Positions 35,071 to 43,880 are shown, numbered from the stretch's first letter. The stretch is 64,000 nt of DNA from an uncultured Ruminococcus sp. (GCA_902778175.1 CACYWT010000020.1:1-64000); one strand, 5' to 3'. The notes: generated by a model from the sequence alone, not told the origin. Numbers and translations: made by a program.

Positions 35071-36402
35071 ATGGGTATTTCCGCAAGACAGATCGCTTTT
35101 CAGGCGCTTGTCAGCGTAGAGATCGACCGATCCTATTCAAATATCATTCTCAATAATCTGCTGACTGATTTTGATGTTGATCTGATAGACAAGAATTTTA
35201 TTTCGGCGCTTTTTTACGGGGTGCTTGAAAAAAAGCTACTGCTCGATTACAATTTATCTCAGTTTTCCGACAGACCTGTCAATAAACTCGATACAGGACT
35301 TCTGGTAATACTGAGAATGGGACTGTATCAGATATTCTTTATGGACAGCGTTCCCGACAGAGCGGCTGTAAATGAAACAGTAAATCTGTGTAAAGTTAAT
35401 AAGCTTAACAGTGCTTCGGGTTTTGTAAATGCAGTGCTCAGAGCTGCGTCACGCGCCGGAAAAATTTCCCTGCCGAATCCGAAAAAGGGAAAAAACAAGT
35501 ATTTATCAATAAAATATTCATGTCCTGAACCGATAATAAAGTTATGGAGAAATGCTTACGGAGATGAGCTTACTGTCGGTATGCTTGAGCTTCTTGACGG
35601 CAGACCTCCGATCAGCGCAAGAACAAATACATTGAAAACAAGTGCTGACAAGCTGATTGCTTTACTTGATGAAGAGGGCGTGGCGGCGGAGCTTGCCGAG
35701 CCGCCCGGGAACAGACTGCTGCTCAGGGATACCGGATCTGTCGAGGAGCTTGACGCTTTCCGGTGCGGACTGTTCCATATTCAGGACGCGGCGTCACAGC
35801 TTTGCTGCGGATTACTTGCCCCGGAGCCGGGACATACTGTAATTGACGCCTGCAGCGCTCCGGGAGGAAAAGCCTTCACTATGGCTCAGCTTATGGAAAA
35901 CAGGGGCAGGATAGTGTGCTGCGATATGTATGAAAGCCGTCTGAGAATGGTACGCAGCGGAGCGCAAAGGCTTGGTACGGATATAATCGAAACCGTTGCC
36001 GCAGATGCGTCAGAAACAGATTCCTTCCCCGAGGCGGACAGGATCCTCTGCGACGTGCCGTGTTCCGGTCTGGGTATTATCCGCAGAAAGCCGGAGCTCA
36101 GATATAAGAGCGATACCGGAGCTGACGTCCTGCCGGAGATACAGTACCGGATACTTTGCAATTGCGCCGGGTATCTGCGCAGAGGCGGATCGCTGGTGTA
36201 TTCGACGTGTACGCTGAATCCCGCGGAAAACGGGGATAACATACGCAGGTTCCTCAGAGAACATGAGGATTTTGAGGCGGCAGAGCTTTCACTGCCGCAG
36301 GGAATAAAACGAGGGATAGACGAACCCGGAAACGAACTGACGCTTTTTCCGCAGATAAACGGAACTGACGGATTCTTTATCTCAATGGTCAGAAGGAAGT
36401 GA
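35071..36402 (+). CDS. rsmB: 16S rRNA m5C967 methyltransferase RsmB
   Basis: RsmB methylates C967 of 16S rRNA. The 443-residue protein has an N-terminal NusB-like domain (ISARQIAFQALVSVEIDRSY) and a Rossmann domain with VIDACSAPGGKAFTMAQLME. The catalytic Cys motifs are RILCDVPCSGLGIIRRKPE and YSTCTLNPAENGDNI. GGAGAGGTGAGA precedes the ATG at 35071, two codons after an alternative. Its stop overlaps the start of rlmN. Confidence 0.94.
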   Translation: MGISARQIAFQALVSVEIDRSYSNIILNNLLTDFDVDLIDKNFISALFYGVLEKKLLLDYNLSQFSDRPVNKLDTGLLVILRMGLYQIFFMDSVPDRAAVNETVNLCKVNKLNSASGFVNAVLRAASRAGKISLPNPKKGKNKYLSIKYSCPEPIIKLWRNAYGDELTVGMLELLDGRPPISARTNTLKTSADKLIALLDEEGVAAELAEPPGNRLLLRDTGSVEELDAFRCGLFHIQDAASQLCCGLLAPEPGHTVIDACSAPGGKAFTMAQLMENRGRIVCCDMYESRLRMVRSGAQRLGTDIIETVAADASETDSFPEADRILCDVPCSGLGIIRRKPELRYKSDTGADVLPEIQYRILCNCAGYLRRGGSLVYSTCTLNPAENGDNIRRFLREHEDFEAAELSLPQGIKRGIDEPGNELTLFPQINGTDGFFISMVRRK

Positions 36403-37460
36403 ACAAAACCGTGCAGACAGATATAAAGTCCATGTATGAGAATGAAATAAAAGAAATGCTCGTTTCAATGGGTGAAAAGAGCTATCGTGCATCTCAGATC
36501 TTTCGCTGGCTGCACGAGGGTGTAGAATCCTTTGACGAAATGACCAATATTTCCAAAGATTTACGTCAAAAACTTATGCAGAACTGCTATATATCAAAAG
36601 CAAGTATTGAAAAAAAATTAATTTCGTCATATGATGATACAGAGAAATATCTTTTTTCTTTCGCAGACGGCGAAAAAGTGGAGTCAGTGCTGATGAAATA
36701 TCATCATGGATATACAAGCTGTATTTCCACTCAGGTCGGCTGTAAAATGGGATGTACCTTCTGCGCGACGGGGAAAAGCGGATTTTCAAGGGATCTGACC
36801 GCCTCGGAAATGATCTCCCAGCTCCAGACCGAGCAGAAGGACAACAATATCCGTATTTCCAATATCGTGCTCATGGGCATGGGGGAGCCGCTTGACAATT
36901 TTGACAATGTCGTGCGTTTCCTTCGTCTTGTCAGTGACGAGCACGGAATGAATATAGGCATGAGGCATATTTCTCTTTCGACCTGCGGACTTGTACCGAG
37001 AATATATGAGCTTGCGCAGATGAAGCTGCAGCTCACGCTGTCGGTATCTCTCCATGCGCCGAATGATGAGATACGCAGCCGGACAATGCCGGTAAACCGG
37101 AAATATAATATCGGGGAGCTGCTTGAAGCCTGCCGCTGCTATATCAAAGCGACGGGCAGACGGATATCCTTTGAGTATGCCATGATCGACGGCGTGAACG
37201 ACAGCGATGCCTGCGCAGCCGAACTCGGCAGCCGCCTTAAAGGTATGCTCGCCCATGTGAATCTGATACCCGTGAATACCGTAGGCGGTACGGGTTATAA
37301 AAAAAGCAGGAAAGAACGTATGCAGTCATTTATTGAAATTCTGGCAAAATATGGGATCACTGCCACTGTACGCAGGACTCTCGGGAGCGATATAAACGCA
37401 TCCTGCGGTCAGCTGCGCAGGCAGAGTCTTGAGCCTGAAAAAGGGGGGAAAACCACATGA
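36399..37460 (+). CDS. rlmN: Dual-specificity rRNA/tRNA m2A methyltransferase RlmN
   Basis: RlmN is a radical-SAM enzyme that methylates A2503 of 23S rRNA and A37 of some tRNAs. The 353-residue protein has the CxxxCxxC cluster Cys115/Cys119/Cys122 (GCKMGCTFCATG). It also has VLMGMGEPLDNFDNVVRFL and ALIP-like HVNLIPVNTVGGTGY, and the second reactive Cys in DINASCGQLR near 338. The start is a GTG overlapping the rsmB stop; an ATG at 36435 is an alternative. It overlaps prpC by ATGA. Confidence 0.94.
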   Translation: MNKTVQTDIKSMYENEIKEMLVSMGEKSYRASQIFRWLHEGVESFDEMTNISKDLRQKLMQNCYISKASIEKKLISSYDDTEKYLFSFADGEKVESVLMKYHHGYTSCISTQVGCKMGCTFCATGKSGFSRDLTASEMISQLQTEQKDNNIRISNIVLMGMGEPLDNFDNVVRFLRLVSDEHGMNIGMRHISLSTCGLVPRIYELAQMKLQLTLSVSLHAPNDEIRSRTMPVNRKYNIGELLEACRCYIKATGRRISFEYAMIDGVNDSDACAAELGSRLKGMLAHVNLIPVNTVGGTGYKKSRKERMQSFIEILAKYGITATVRRTLGSDINASCGQLRRQSLEPEKGGKTT

Positions 37461-38185
37461 ATGTATATTCCGCGAGCGATATAGGTCTGAAAAGATCGTC
37501 AAATCAGGATTACTGCCTTACAGGTCAGTTTCCGGACGGTACAGTCTGGGCAATAGTTTGCGACGGAATGGGCGGAGCAAACGGAGGCAGCACCGCAAGC
37601 CGCGTTGCAGCGGAAAATATCTCAGAATCGCTTTGCAGCGGTTACCGCGAGGATATGACTCCGGAGGAACTGAGGAATCTGATGATGCTTTCGGTAGAAT
37701 ATGCAAACCGTGCGGTCTATGATATTTCCCTTCATGTACCCGGGCTTGAGGGCATGGGAACGACCGTCGTACTTGCGGTAGTGCGCAAGGGACGCGCTCA
37801 TATAGTCCACGCAGGCGACAGCCGCGCCTATATCTGCAGCGAAGAGGGAGTCCGCCAGATCACGACAGATCATTCAATAGTGCAGCAGCTTGTGGAAATA
37901 GGAGAGATAACTCCCGAACAGGCAAGACAGCATCCTCACAGGAATATGATAACCAGGGCGCTGGGGACAGAGCCGAATCTGCGCACTGATTACAATACCG
38001 TGGAATTTGAGGACGGGGCAAGGCTTATCATGTGTACGGACGGAATGTCCAATTATCTGACAGATGATGAGCTGCTGGAATTCATACGCAGCAACAAATG
38101 CGAAGAACTGACGCAGAAACTGATCGAACATTCAAAGCAGCGCGGAGGCAGCGATAATATCACTGTGGCTGTCATTTCGGACTGA
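37457..38185 (+). CDS. prpC: PP2C-type Ser/Thr protein phosphatase PrpC
   Basis: PrpC dephosphorylates proteins phosphorylated by PrkC. The 242-residue protein has the PP2C motifs in order: ASDIGLKRSSNQDYCL, VCDGMGGANGGS near 34-45, MGTTVVLAVV, VHAGDSRAYI near 117, TTDHSIVQQLVEIGEI, and IMCTDGMSNYLTDDE, with GGSDNITVAVI at the end. Metal-binding Asp residues are all present. The ATG at 37457 overlaps the rlmN stop. It is 35 bp before the prkC start. Confidence 0.95.
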   Translation: MNVYSASDIGLKRSSNQDYCLTGQFPDGTVWAIVCDGMGGANGGSTASRVAAENISESLCSGYREDMTPEELRNLMMLSVEYANRAVYDISLHVPGLEGMGTTVVLAVVRKGRAHIVHAGDSRAYICSEEGVRQITTDHSIVQQLVEIGEITPEQARQHPHRNMITRALGTEPNLRTDYNTVEFEDGARLIMCTDGMSNYLTDDELLEFIRSNKCEELTQKLIEHSKQRGGSDNITVAVISD

Positions 38186-38220
38186 GAGTCCGGGCGGAAG
38201 GCTTGAAAGGAGTTTTGGAA

Positions 38221-40812
38221 GTGGATAAATATACAGGAAAAAGGCTCGACGGACGGTATGAGATACAGGAACTTATCGGCGTCGGCGGAATGGCGATGGT
38301 GTATAAGGCATACGATACCGTTGACGATACTACCGTTGCCATCAAGATCCTGAAAGACGAATTTCTCGGAAACAGCGAATTTATTCGACGTTTCAAGAAC
38401 GAGAGCAAGGCGATAGCGGTGCTTTCTCACCCGAATATCGTCAAGGTAAACGACGTAAGCTTCGGTGACAAAATACAGTATATCGTCATGGAATATATCG
38501 ACGGTATCACACTCAAGGAATATATCAGCCACCAGCACGTCATTCCGTGGAAGGAAGCCGTTCATTTCACGGTGCAGATACTTCAGGCGCTTCAGCACGC
38601 TCATGAAAAGGGCATAGTCCACAGGGATATGAAGCCGCAGAATATCATGCTTCTGCAGGACGGTACCATCAAGGTAACGGATTTCGGCATTGCAAGATTT
38701 TCCGATAACGAAACACGGACCATGACCGACAAGGCTATAGGCTCCGTTCACTATATCGCTCCCGAACAGGCGCGCGGCGACAATACCGACGGCAAGGCTG
38801 ATATCTATTCCGTCGGCGTGATGCTTTACGAAATGCTTACCGGCAAGCTCCCGTTTGAGGCGGACAGCGCGGTATCGGTTGCTATAATGCAGATGCAGAA
38901 CGATCCCAAGCCGCTTCGTGAGATCAACGACAAGATCCCCGAGGGCATTGAGGAGATAACTCTTCGCGCAATGCGCAAGGATCCGAAACAGCGTTATGCG
39001 ACTGCCAAGGAAATGCTCGAGGCTATCGAGATCTTCCGCCATAATCCCTCTGTAAAATTCCGTTACAGCTATTTTGTCGATGAAACGCCGACAAGATATG
39101 TCGATTCGATAAATAAAGTGCCGTCCGCATCTCCGGAGCCGGCATACGACGATTCCTACAACAACTATGACGATGTTGTCACCGGAAGCGTATCAAGAAC
39201 TATCGTAAAATGGCTTACCGTACTTGTAGCTATTATGGTTGTCGGCGCCATCGCTCTTATGATCTGGATGATGGTCAATAACAGCATGAAGGCAAACGAA
39301 ACAAAGGATGTTGATGTTCCTCAGTTTGTCGGTCAGATGTATGACGAGATACAGAAGGACAAATCCTATAAATTCAATTTCGAGATAGCAGCCGAATATC
39401 GTGATGACAAGCCGATGAATACAGTTCTTTCGCAGGATCCCGAGGCAGGCTCCAAGCAGGTCAAGGAAAATGCGACTATAAAGCTCGTTATCAACAGCAA
39501 GAGCACGACTACGCAGGTCCCGAAGGTAAAGAACTATGCTGAGCAGGAGGCTATCAATAAACTCCAGGACAAGTATTTCAATTACACGGTCGCAAGAGTA
39601 AACAGTACCGAGGTGCAGAAGGGATATGTTATCGACTGCGCTCCGCAGGAAGGCACCGTTCAGGAGATCGGAACAAATATCACGCTTATCGTAAGTGACG
39701 GTCCGGCTACAGAGAAGGTAGAGGTCCCCGATGTCACCGACCAGACATATTCCGCAGCAGAGGCAGCGCTCAAGGCAAAGGGCTTTACTACACAGAAGGC
39801 AATGGTAGCCAGCGCAAAGGATGAAGGCAAGGTAGTCGGCACTGATCCGCTTGCAGGCAATAAGCTGACAAAGGGCTCGCTCATTACTATTCAGGTCAGC
39901 GACGGAAGCCAGCAGATGAACAGCCTCAAGCAGGAGGTCCCGCTCCCCGAGGAGGAAGCTGCTCAGATCACTCTTACAGTCTATGAGGACGGTAAGGAAA
40001 CAATGGAAAAGACAGGCGCACCGGCAGACGGTCTTGAGCTTACGCTTGAGATAAGTCCCAAAGGCGCGACAAATAATAAGAAGATAGTTCTTGTCAAGAT
40101 CGACGGTGTTAATTATGCAAAATACACCTTTGACTTCAAGAATAAGTCGGTAACGCAGGATTACTTCAATACAGGCTACAAGATCAAGCAAAAGAAGCAG
40201 GAATCATCTGCTCCCGAATCGAGTGAGGAGCCTTCAACGAACGAGATCGAATCTTACAGAGCTGACGCTATAAGCAGCATTGAGAATTATGTCAATGTTT
40301 ATAACTACGGTGTGGCAGATCAGGATCGCATAAAGAAAGTTATCAATACTGCGGAACAGAATATTGATCTTCTTATCAATGGCAAGACAGAGCTTGATGC
40401 TGAGCTGAAGGCTCAGATCGACGAAGAGGTCAAGCTTGCAAAGGCTGATATTGATGATATTATCAACAGCGGAGCGCAGACGACACAGCCACAGCCACAG
40501 CCACAGCCACAGCCACAGCCGGATGATCTTGATTCCGCAAGACAGGCTGCAATAACAGAGATCACCAACTATATGAACAAGTATTATTATTCTGATGAGG
40601 AATATGCTAATGTACAGTCGATAGTTGCCGATTACACGGAAAAGATCAATGCGGCTACAACAGAGGACGAAATTCTCAACCTTGATATCGAGGCGCAGCA
40701 GGCGATCGACGCTGCTCCTCACCGTACCGAGGGCAATAATGAAAGCCCTGAATCACCTCTTGCATTGTATTCGGCGTCGCGCTTCAATCCCGATGCATTT
40801 ATGATATTCTGA
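38221..40812 (+). CDS. prkC: PASTA-domain Ser/Thr protein kinase PrkC
   Basis: PrkC senses muropeptides outside the cell and triggers germination and growth signalling. The 863-residue protein has an intact kinase domain (Lys42 in VAIKILK, Asp136 in HRDMKPQN, Asp154 in DFGIARF). A membrane helix lies near 330-352, and three PASTA repeats start near 366, 434 and 502 (VPQFVGQ, VPKVKNY, VPDVTDQ). Unusually, about 250 more residues follow, with two related helical repeats around a PQPQPQPQPQP spacer near 755-766. The GTG at 38221 gives the usual DKYTGKRLDGRYEI start, 8 bases after AGGAG. Confidence 0.94.
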   Translation: MDKYTGKRLDGRYEIQELIGVGGMAMVYKAYDTVDDTTVAIKILKDEFLGNSEFIRRFKNESKAIAVLSHPNIVKVNDVSFGDKIQYIVMEYIDGITLKEYISHQHVIPWKEAVHFTVQILQALQHAHEKGIVHRDMKPQNIMLLQDGTIKVTDFGIARFSDNETRTMTDKAIGSVHYIAPEQARGDNTDGKADIYSVGVMLYEMLTGKLPFEADSAVSVAIMQMQNDPKPLREINDKIPEGIEEITLRAMRKDPKQRYATAKEMLEAIEIFRHNPSVKFRYSYFVDETPTRYVDSINKVPSASPEPAYDDSYNNYDDVVTGSVSRTIVKWLTVLVAIMVVGAIALMIWMMVNNSMKANETKDVDVPQFVGQMYDEIQKDKSYKFNFEIAAEYRDDKPMNTVLSQDPEAGSKQVKENATIKLVINSKSTTTQVPKVKNYAEQEAINKLQDKYFNYTVARVNSTEVQKGYVIDCAPQEGTVQEIGTNITLIVSDGPATEKVEVPDVTDQTYSAAEAALKAKGFTTQKAMVASAKDEGKVVGTDPLAGNKLTKGSLITIQVSDGSQQMNSLKQEVPLPEEEAAQITLTVYEDGKETMEKTGAPADGLELTLEISPKGATNNKKIVLVKIDGVNYAKYTFDFKNKSVTQDYFNTGYKIKQKKQESSAPESSEEPSTNEIESYRADAISSIENYVNVYNYGVADQDRIKKVINTAEQNIDLLINGKTELDAELKAQIDEEVKLAKADIDDIINSGAQTTQPQPQPQPQPQPDDLDSARQAAITEITNYMNKYYYSDEEYANVQSIVADYTEKINAATTEDEILNLDIEAQQAIDAAPHRTEGNNESPESPLALYSASRFNPDAFMIF

Positions 40813-40822
40813 CGGGTGAATT

Positions 40823-41704
40823 ATGGAACAATTAACAGGACTGATAATCAAAGCAGTCAGCGGCTTCTATTATGTTGAAGCCGCTGACGCTGTATATGAA
40901 TGTAAAGCGCGCGGAGTGTTCCGCAGAAAGGGCATAAGTCCGGCTGTGGGCGACCGTGCGAGGATAACGCTGCAGGGCGATGACAAGGCTGAGGTTGAAG
41001 AGATCCTCCCGAGAAAGAATTACCTTGTCCGTCCTCCGCTTGCGAATCTTGACAGGCTCTTTATCGTATCGTCTGTAAGCGAACCTTCTCCGAGTACCCT
41101 GATAATAGACAAGATATGCGCAGTAGCTGTAAGCAAGGAGATAGAGCCGATAGTTGTATTTACAAAGGCTGACCTTGCTGATTGTTCGGAGCTTACCGAC
41201 ATTTACCGCCGTGCAGGTATACTTTGCTTTGAATACAGCATAAAAAGTGAAAACGACAAGAACAGGCTTATCAGTCTGCTTGAAGGAAAAATATCCGCCT
41301 TTACGGGAAATACCGGAGTCGGAAAATCCTCACTGCTTAATTCGCTATTTCCGGAGCTGTCGATAGCGACGGCACAGATCAGCCGCAAGCTCGGCAGGGG
41401 CAGACATACGACCCGTCACAGTGAGCTGTATAAAGTCGCCGGCGGCTATGTAGCGGATACGCCGGGCTTTTCTACGGTGGATATAGAGCGCTACGAGCTT
41501 ATTCGCAAGAATGATATCGCGGCTTGTTTTCCGGAATTCGGGGAATTTATACCTCAGTGCCGGTTCACGGGCTGCGCGCATTTGTGTGAAAAGGGCTGCG
41601 CTGTTATTGAGGCGGTAGAAAACGGTATAATACCGGTTTCCCGGCATAACAGCTACAAGCAGATGTATGAAGAAGTAAGGAATATACCTGACTGGAAAAA
41701 ATAA
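40823..41704 (+). CDS. rsgA: Small ribosomal subunit GTPase RsgA
   Basis: RsgA checks late 30S assembly. The 293-residue protein has an OB fold at the N-terminus and a circularly permuted GTPase: VFTKADLAD (G4), FTGNTGVGKSSLLNSLFPE (G1), TTRHSEL, and DTPGFSTVDIE (G3). A C-terminal zinc knuckle has CRFTGCAHLCEKGC. It starts 10 bp after prkC with GGGTG upstream. Rpe, which follows in B. subtilis, is missing here and is found at 61738. Confidence 0.95.
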   Translation: MEQLTGLIIKAVSGFYYVEAADAVYECKARGVFRRKGISPAVGDRARITLQGDDKAEVEEILPRKNYLVRPPLANLDRLFIVSSVSEPSPSTLIIDKICAVAVSKEIEPIVVFTKADLADCSELTDIYRRAGILCFEYSIKSENDKNRLISLLEGKISAFTGNTGVGKSSLLNSLFPELSIATAQISRKLGRGRHTTRHSELYKVAGGYVADTPGFSTVDIERYELIRKNDIAACFPEFGEFIPQCRFTGCAHLCEKGCAVIEAVENGIIPVSRHNSYKQMYEEVRNIPDWKK

Positions 41705-41718
41705 CGGAGATACAGGAA

Positions 41719-42351
41719 ATGGAAAATAAAAGATGTGTGATAATCGGTTCTTCACCGGAAACTGATGTATCGGAAATAAAAGATCTTCTGAAAGAGGACG
41801 ATTATATAATCTGCGCTGACGGCGGTCATATTTTTGCAGGAATGATCGGAGTAAAGCCTGATCTGATAGTCGGTGATTTTGATTCATCTGACATTCCTGC
41901 GGAAAATGAATGTGAGATAATCCGCTTGCCGGTCAGCAAGGACGATACCGATACCCTTTATGCTGTGAGGGAAGGGCTGAAAAGAGGCTGCCGGGAATTT
42001 CTTCTGTGCGGTGTTACGGGAGGCAGGGCAGACCATACATATGCCAATTTCTGTATTCTCGAATATATCAGGCAGCAGAAAGCCGACGGTATTATCGCGG
42101 ACAACGGTACGCTTGTGCGCGTTATCGGCTGCGGAGAGCATTTTCTTTCCGGCAGAAAGGGAATGGGGTTCGGAATATTTCCGTTCGGCTGCGGCGGGAT
42201 ACGGCTTTCTCTGGAGGGGTTCGATTATCCGCTGAAAGACAGTTCTCTCGGGATAAGCTATCCTATGGGTGTCAGCAACCGTATTTCTGAGGATAATGCA
42301 AAGATCACGATAACCGCCGGAACAGCCATAATATTTCTTTACAGATATTAA
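41719..42351 (+). CDS. thiN: Thiamine pyrophosphokinase
   Basis: ThiN transfers pyrophosphate from ATP to thiamine. The 210-residue protein has the TPK catalytic core DYIICADGGHIFAGMIGVKP, DLIVGDFDSSDIP, LPVSKDDTDTLYAVREGL and GVTGGRADHTYANFCIL; the C-terminal B1-binding part has SLEGFDYPLKDSSLGISY. The stop codon TAA at 42349-42351 forms the first bases of palindromic repeat copy C. Confidence 0.94.
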   Translation: MENKRCVIIGSSPETDVSEIKDLLKEDDYIICADGGHIFAGMIGVKPDLIVGDFDSSDIPAENECEIIRLPVSKDDTDTLYAVREGLKRGCREFLLCGVTGGRADHTYANFCILEYIRQQKADGIIADNGTLVRVIGCGEHFLSGRKGMGFGIFPFGCGGIRLSLEGFDYPLKDSSLGISYPMGVSNRISEDNAKITITAGTAIIFLYRY

Positions 42352-42552
42352 AGCCAACACCGCTGGGAGACCGCCTTGCGGCTTAGCACCACATCTGCTG
42401 CGCCCGAAGGAAGTGCTCTTGGGGTACTCTTTTTCCGTAATTCTGCACAGAACTCGCTTGATAACCGTCAGGTCAACGCCGCTCGTTTTGCACATTCTGA
42501 CGAAAAACAGACGGGGCATCTGCGGCACGATCTTTGTGCGGTATTGCCTGAA
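42349..42552 (+). repeat. Dispersed palindromic repeat, copy C
   Basis: This near-full copy begins at the thiN stop (TAAAGCCAACACCGC) and ends TTTGTGCGGTATTGCCTGAA. The left tip differs (CTGGGAGACC for CACAAAGACC), as in copy F. It holds the CCCGAAGGAAGTGCTC block and both inner arms. Confidence 0.9.
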
Positions 42553-42619
42553 ATATAACCGCAAAGTATGCCCCCCGAGTCTCGCCTGCCGGCTCGGTCG
42601 GTGCTTCTGCTTCGCAGAG

Positions 42620-42660
42620 GTGTCCACTGGACACCCGCACCCTCTAAGGCGGCGGGTGCC
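42620..42660. repeat. Hairpin cluster downstream of repeat copy C
   Basis: GTGTCCACTGGACAC (42620-42634) is a perfect palindrome around one base. CACCCGC (42632-42638) pairs with GCGGGTG (42652-42658). The 42553-42686 interval has no gene otherwise. Confidence 0.65.
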
Positions 42661-42686
42661 ATATATCCGCAAAGCTTTTAAAAATG

Positions 42687-42726
42687 ATCGGTTACTGTCG
42701 AAAAAGCAGTAACCGATTTTTGCTTT
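42687..42726 (+). terminator. Rho-independent terminator after the thiN cluster
   Basis: ATCGGTTACTG (42687-42697) pairs with CAGTAACCGAT (42707-42717) and is followed by TTTTGCTTT. It ends the cluster that starts at yicC and isolates the next two small genes, which therefore need their own promoter. Confidence 0.85.
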
Positions 42727-42791
42727 GATGTATATTATATAGTGTAAGGCAGCGGCAGGACCGCAAATATGCTTACGGACAGGGTGAAACA

Positions 42792-42938
42792 ATGAGAAGA
42801 TGCCTTAAAAACGGAAATATCCAGGCATTCGGACTGGGCTTGCTCGGAGGGCTGCTGCTGCCGAATTGCTGGATAGCAGTAACTGCCGCGGTATTGCTGG
42901 TAGTTACGTCATTTGTCAGCCGCCGCTGCTGCCGCTGA
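42792..42938 (+). CDS. 48-residue membrane miniprotein upstream of spoVM
   Basis: The small ORF reads MRRCLKNGNIQAFGLGLLGG, then a strongly hydrophobic segment (LLLPNCWIAVTAAVLLVVTS) and a basic Cys-rich end (RRCCR). A weak ribosome site (AGGGTGA) stands before it. It is likely a single-pass membrane protein. I do not know the family. It lies 40 bp upstream of spoVM on the same strand, which suggests a sporulation role. Confidence 0.6.
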   Translation: MRRCLKNGNIQAFGLGLLGGLLLPNCWIAVTAAVLLVVTSFVSRRCCR

Positions 42939-42978
42939 GGTAAAGCGGAGAGGTATATTTTTACATGGGGGTATTTTT

Positions 42979-43080
42979 ATGAAGATCGTTGTTGTAGATA
43001 ATCCCAGATTCTGGAGCTTTTTTCTGAGAAAGATGTTTGGTATCAGGAAACTCCCGAAACAGGAATGGAACGCATATTAA
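42979..43080 (+). CDS. spoVM: Stage V sporulation protein SpoVM
   Basis: SpoVM is a tiny amphipathic protein that marks the convex forespore membrane and recruits SpoIVA. This 33-residue ORF begins MKIVVVDNPRFWSFFLRKMF. Aligned without gaps to the 26-residue B. subtilis protein, it keeps the helix-breaking Pro9, the basic residue at 10, Phe11, Arg17, Met19 and Gly21. It lies after thiN, exactly where B. subtilis has spoVM. A GGGGG ribosome site precedes the ATG. It has a 7-9 residue extension (KQEWNAY) at the C-terminus. Confidence 0.85.
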   Translation: MKIVVVDNPRFWSFFLRKMFGIRKLPKQEWNAY

Positions 43081-43464
43081 AGCGGAGCATAAGTCTGCGT
43101 CCGGTTATTGACACATTGCGGAACATAAACATTGTGATCTGATGAATATATAATATTTGAATTTAAAACTGAATAATAAAAAACGAAGATCCTGCCACTT
43201 TCGTGTCAGGATTTTCGCTTTGTGAAGAGACTACGAAAAAGATATCACTCGGAGCGCGGCACAGGACTCGAACTACCGAAAAAGAGCGACCGCAGGGAGC
43301 GAATCGTCCCGTGCGGTCACGCACTGTCAACAGAGTATAAAAAAGATATTTTGTGTATGCTGCCGTTGGACTCGAACTCTCGTATTTATCCTCTTTATTG
43401 AATTGTTAATTGTCGTTTTCTACGTTTCAGCGAAGAAAGCTTGAATGCTCGACAATTATTAATT
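43081..43464 (-). other. Gene-free region with 3' fragments of tRNA genes
   Basis: Read on the minus strand, GGTAGTTCGAGTCCTGTGCC with a following GCGCTCC (around 43247-43276) and GAGTTCGAGTCCAACGGCAG (around 43361-43381) look like T-arm plus acceptor ends of tRNA genes. In both cases the 5' half of the T stem no longer pairs, so the genes are broken. Between them lies an inverted repeat, GACCGCAGGGA and TCCCGTGCGGTC. A hairpin with GTGTCAGGATTTTCGCTTT (about 43183-43223) is a relic of a terminator shared with the repeat at 43555. Confidence 0.6.
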
Positions 43465-43476
43465 TTTAAGTCTTAA

Positions 43477-43573
43477 GTTTTCAGTATTCATTTAACCGCC
43501 GCAGGCGGTGCTATGGTTTTCAGTATTCATTTAGCCGCCACAGGCGGTGCTACGGTTTTCAGTATTCATTTAG
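43477..43573 (+). repeat. 39-bp tandem repeat, 2.5 copies
   Basis: Two full units (43477-43515 and 43516-43554) share GTTTTCAGTATTCATTTA followed by a CCGCC-GGCGG hairpin and a GCTA end. A partial third unit follows at 43555-43573. The TTTTTAAGTCTTAAG before it is complementary to the CTTAAGACTTAAAA downstream, so the block sits in a wider inverted repeat. Confidence 0.85.
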
Positions 43574-43673
43574 AAAATCCTGACACAGTAAACTGAAAAC
43601 TTAAGACTTAAAACTTAAAAATGAATAATACAAAGCAAAAATCCCGACACTTGCGTGTCAGGATTTTCGCTTT
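43555..43673 (+). repeat. Second dispersed repeat family, copy 1
   Basis: It runs from GTTTTCAGTATTCATTTAG through AAATGAATAATACAAAGC to a hairpin ending GTGTCAGGATTTTCGCTTT. TATTCATTT and AAATGAATA pair, and AAAGC..GACAC pairs with GTGTC..GCTTT. A clear second copy is at 53577-53681. The terminal hairpin looks like a tRNA-operon terminator. Confidence 0.8.
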
Positions 43674-43675
43674 GG

Positions 43676-43719
43676 CAAGAACCTAAATCTTGTGCGTCTG
43701 CCAATTCCGCCATACCCGC
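43676..43719 (-). pseudogene. 5' half of a tRNA-Leu(UAG) gene
   Basis: The minus strand from 43719 reads GCGGGTATGGCGGAATTGGC, then AGACGCACAAGATTTAGGTT and CTTG: an intact acceptor 5' strand, D arm and anticodon stem-loop (CAAGA TTTAGGT TCTTG, anticodon UAG). The variable arm, T arm and 3' acceptor strand are missing. The sequence passes directly into the repeat-family terminator hairpin instead. Confidence 0.75.
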
Positions 43720-43723
43720 TTAT

Positions 43724-43880
43724 TTAAGGCAACACCGCACAAAGACCGCCTTGCAGCTTAGCACCACATCTGCTCGCTCTTTTTCCGTCATTCTGCACAA
43801 AACTCGCTTGATAACCGTCAGGTTAACGGCGCTCGTTTTGCACAATCTGACGAAAAAATAGACGGCGCATCTGCCCTTAA
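43724..43880 (+). repeat. Dispersed palindromic repeat, copy D
   Basis: It begins TTAAGGCAACACCGCACAAA and ends GACGGCGCATCTGCCCTTAA, with the right tip shortened. The two inner arms are intact. It lies 4 bp from the truncated tRNA-Leu. Confidence 0.9.

Noticed and set aside
41884..42792. 302-codon minus-strand ORF opposite thiN and repeat copy C
   Set aside because: It is the antisense of thiN joined to antisense repeat sequence; the sense strand has a clear enzyme.
43247..43381. Functional tRNA genes on the minus strand
   Set aside because: Only T-loop and acceptor 3' ends are present; the T stems do not pair and no 5' halves are in register.
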